From: Microbacterium dauci
Lineage (GTDB): Bacteria > Actinomycetota > Actinomycetes > Actinomycetales > Microbacteriaceae
Length of the DNA: 64,000 nucleotides
NCBI RefSeq assembly: GCF_030065535.1
Contig: NZ_JASJND010000008.1
Span: 1 to 64,000 of the forward strand
Reading direction: 5' to 3'
Shown here: piece after piece, positions 63,837-64,000 of the stretch
Layout: every line of letters begins with the position of its first letter
Position numbering within the stretch: position 1 is the first letter of the stretch
Notes under the pieces: generated by a model
Told to the model about the DNA's origin: nothing
Seen by the model: only the letters and a program-made list of their open reading frames with translations
The model's database searches: none
Made by a program: the position numbers and the translations under genes

Positions 63837-63878
63837 GACGGTCCGCGCTGGTCGGTGGGTGACACCGGGCGGACCGTC
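63837..63878 (-). promoter_or_regulatory. Leader hairpin upstream of the ABC-F gene (candidate attenuator)
   Basis: Perfect 10-bp stem GACGGTCCGC / GCGGACCGTC enclosing a smaller stem CGGTG / CACCG (63853-63867), in the transcribed leader about 115 bases before the ABC-F start. A further palindrome TCCTCGAGGA lies at 63884-63893. Confidence 0.5.
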
Positions 63879-63916
63879 AGATCTTCCTCGAGGAGGCTCG
63901 ACGGGTCAGCGCGGAA

Positions 63917-63946
63917 TCACAGCGCGATCGCGTCGATGAGCTTCAA
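63917..63946 (-). CDS. Possible 9-residue leader peptide of the ABC-F gene
   Basis: TTG start, encoding (M)KLIDAIAL then TGA. GAGGAAGA gives a good ribosome site 5 bases before the TTG. A TAGCAT box at 63982-63987 would put the RNA start near 63975, about 30 bases upstream. Hairpins follow between this frame and the ABC-F gene. Short leader peptides before hairpins control several antibiotic-resistance ABC-F genes by ribosome stalling. The same stretch could instead be the end of a longer frame open to the window edge. Confidence 0.35.
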   Translation of the reverse strand: MKLIDAIAL

Positions 63947-63981
63947 CGGCTCTTCCTCACACTCGGGAACAGGACTCGGCC

Positions 63982-63987
63982 ATGCTA
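63982..63987 (-). promoter_or_regulatory. Candidate -10 box for the ABC-F leader
   Basis: TAGCAT on the minus strand. The matching -35 region would fall just past the window edge and cannot be examined. Confidence 0.4.
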
Positions 63988-64000
63988 GCCACCCCGGCGA

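Noticed and set aside
63917..64000. C-terminal end of a gene entering from the right on the minus strand
   Set aside because: The frame is open to the edge (27 residues ending EEEPLKLIDAIAL), but a promoter-like TAGCAT and a good ribosome site inside it favour a short leader frame. It cannot be settled without the next bases.
1..64000. Prophage, integrative element or biosynthetic cluster
   Set aside because: No integrase, transposase, phage structural, tRNA-att or synthase genes were recognised; apart from the small items listed, the region looks like stable chromosome.

Overview
The window is high-GC, gene-dense DNA with actinobacterial gene content, most like Microbacteriaceae and probably Microbacterium. 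Pointers are actinobacterial-type Lhr, CsoR and MCC genes, a protein family opening AYGPDADI, leaderless promoters with a TANNNT box about 6 nt before the start codon, and heavy use of the heptamer GGATGCC/GGCATCC. The genus is an inference from gene content and style, not from a marker gene. No transposase, integrase, CRISPR array or tRNA gene was recognised. No stretch longer than 300 bases lacks a gene.

Layout. 1-70: the 3' end of a 5S rRNA and its terminator, so an rRNA operon lies just left. 134-5209: an ElaA-type acetyltransferase, a copper operon (csoR-copZ-copA on the minus strand, with a CsoR palindrome), a tetra-cysteine DUF1540 protein with an iron-box-like site, and a MalY/PatB lyase. 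5231-10509: a CitA/CitB-type two-component system divergent from tctCBA, a tricarboxylate transporter. 10530-15054: small regulatory and metabolic genes (membrane protein, GntR, YaeQ, desaturase, nitroreductase). 15136-18204: gntK, a LacI regulator and gnd, for gluconate use. 18364-23759: an acyl-CoA carboxylase pair with MaoC hydratase, CitE-like lyase and TetR, resembling the mycobacterial leucine/itaconate cluster, followed by an SDR gene.

24509-42343 is a xylan/arabinoxylan utilisation region. It holds a ROK regulator, a 1436-residue multimodular secreted acetylxylan esterase/GH10 xylanase with a wall-anchor-like tail, a LacI regulator divergent from xylA-xylB-(thuA remnant)-abfA, and a BxlEFGA-like operon (binding lipoprotein, two permeases, GH3 beta-xylosidase) divergent from its own LacI regulator. 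The inferred flow is: xylan is deacetylated and cut outside the cell, oligomers enter by the ABC system (its ATPase must be encoded elsewhere), GH3 and GH51 enzymes release xylose and arabinose inside, and XylA/XylB feed xylulose 5-phosphate to the pentose phosphate pathway.

42367-50758: a small alarmone synthetase and a partner of unknown function, then glgX-treY-treZ (glycogen to trehalose) and a TspO-like membrane protein. 50763-55061: an amidotransferase, a LysR-type effector domain without HTH, a nuclease, a hexapeptide protein, a YitT protein, a small monooxygenase and an Nei-type glycosylase. 55121-63722: Lhr helicase, an atypical beta-propeller protein, a small membrane protein flanked by direct repeats, and an ABC-F ATPase. 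The ABC-F gene carries an 85-bp inverted-repeat-bounded insert and has a structured 5' leader with a possible 9-residue leader peptide. These last items, with the thuA scar and the HTH-less LysR protein, are the parts most worth following up.
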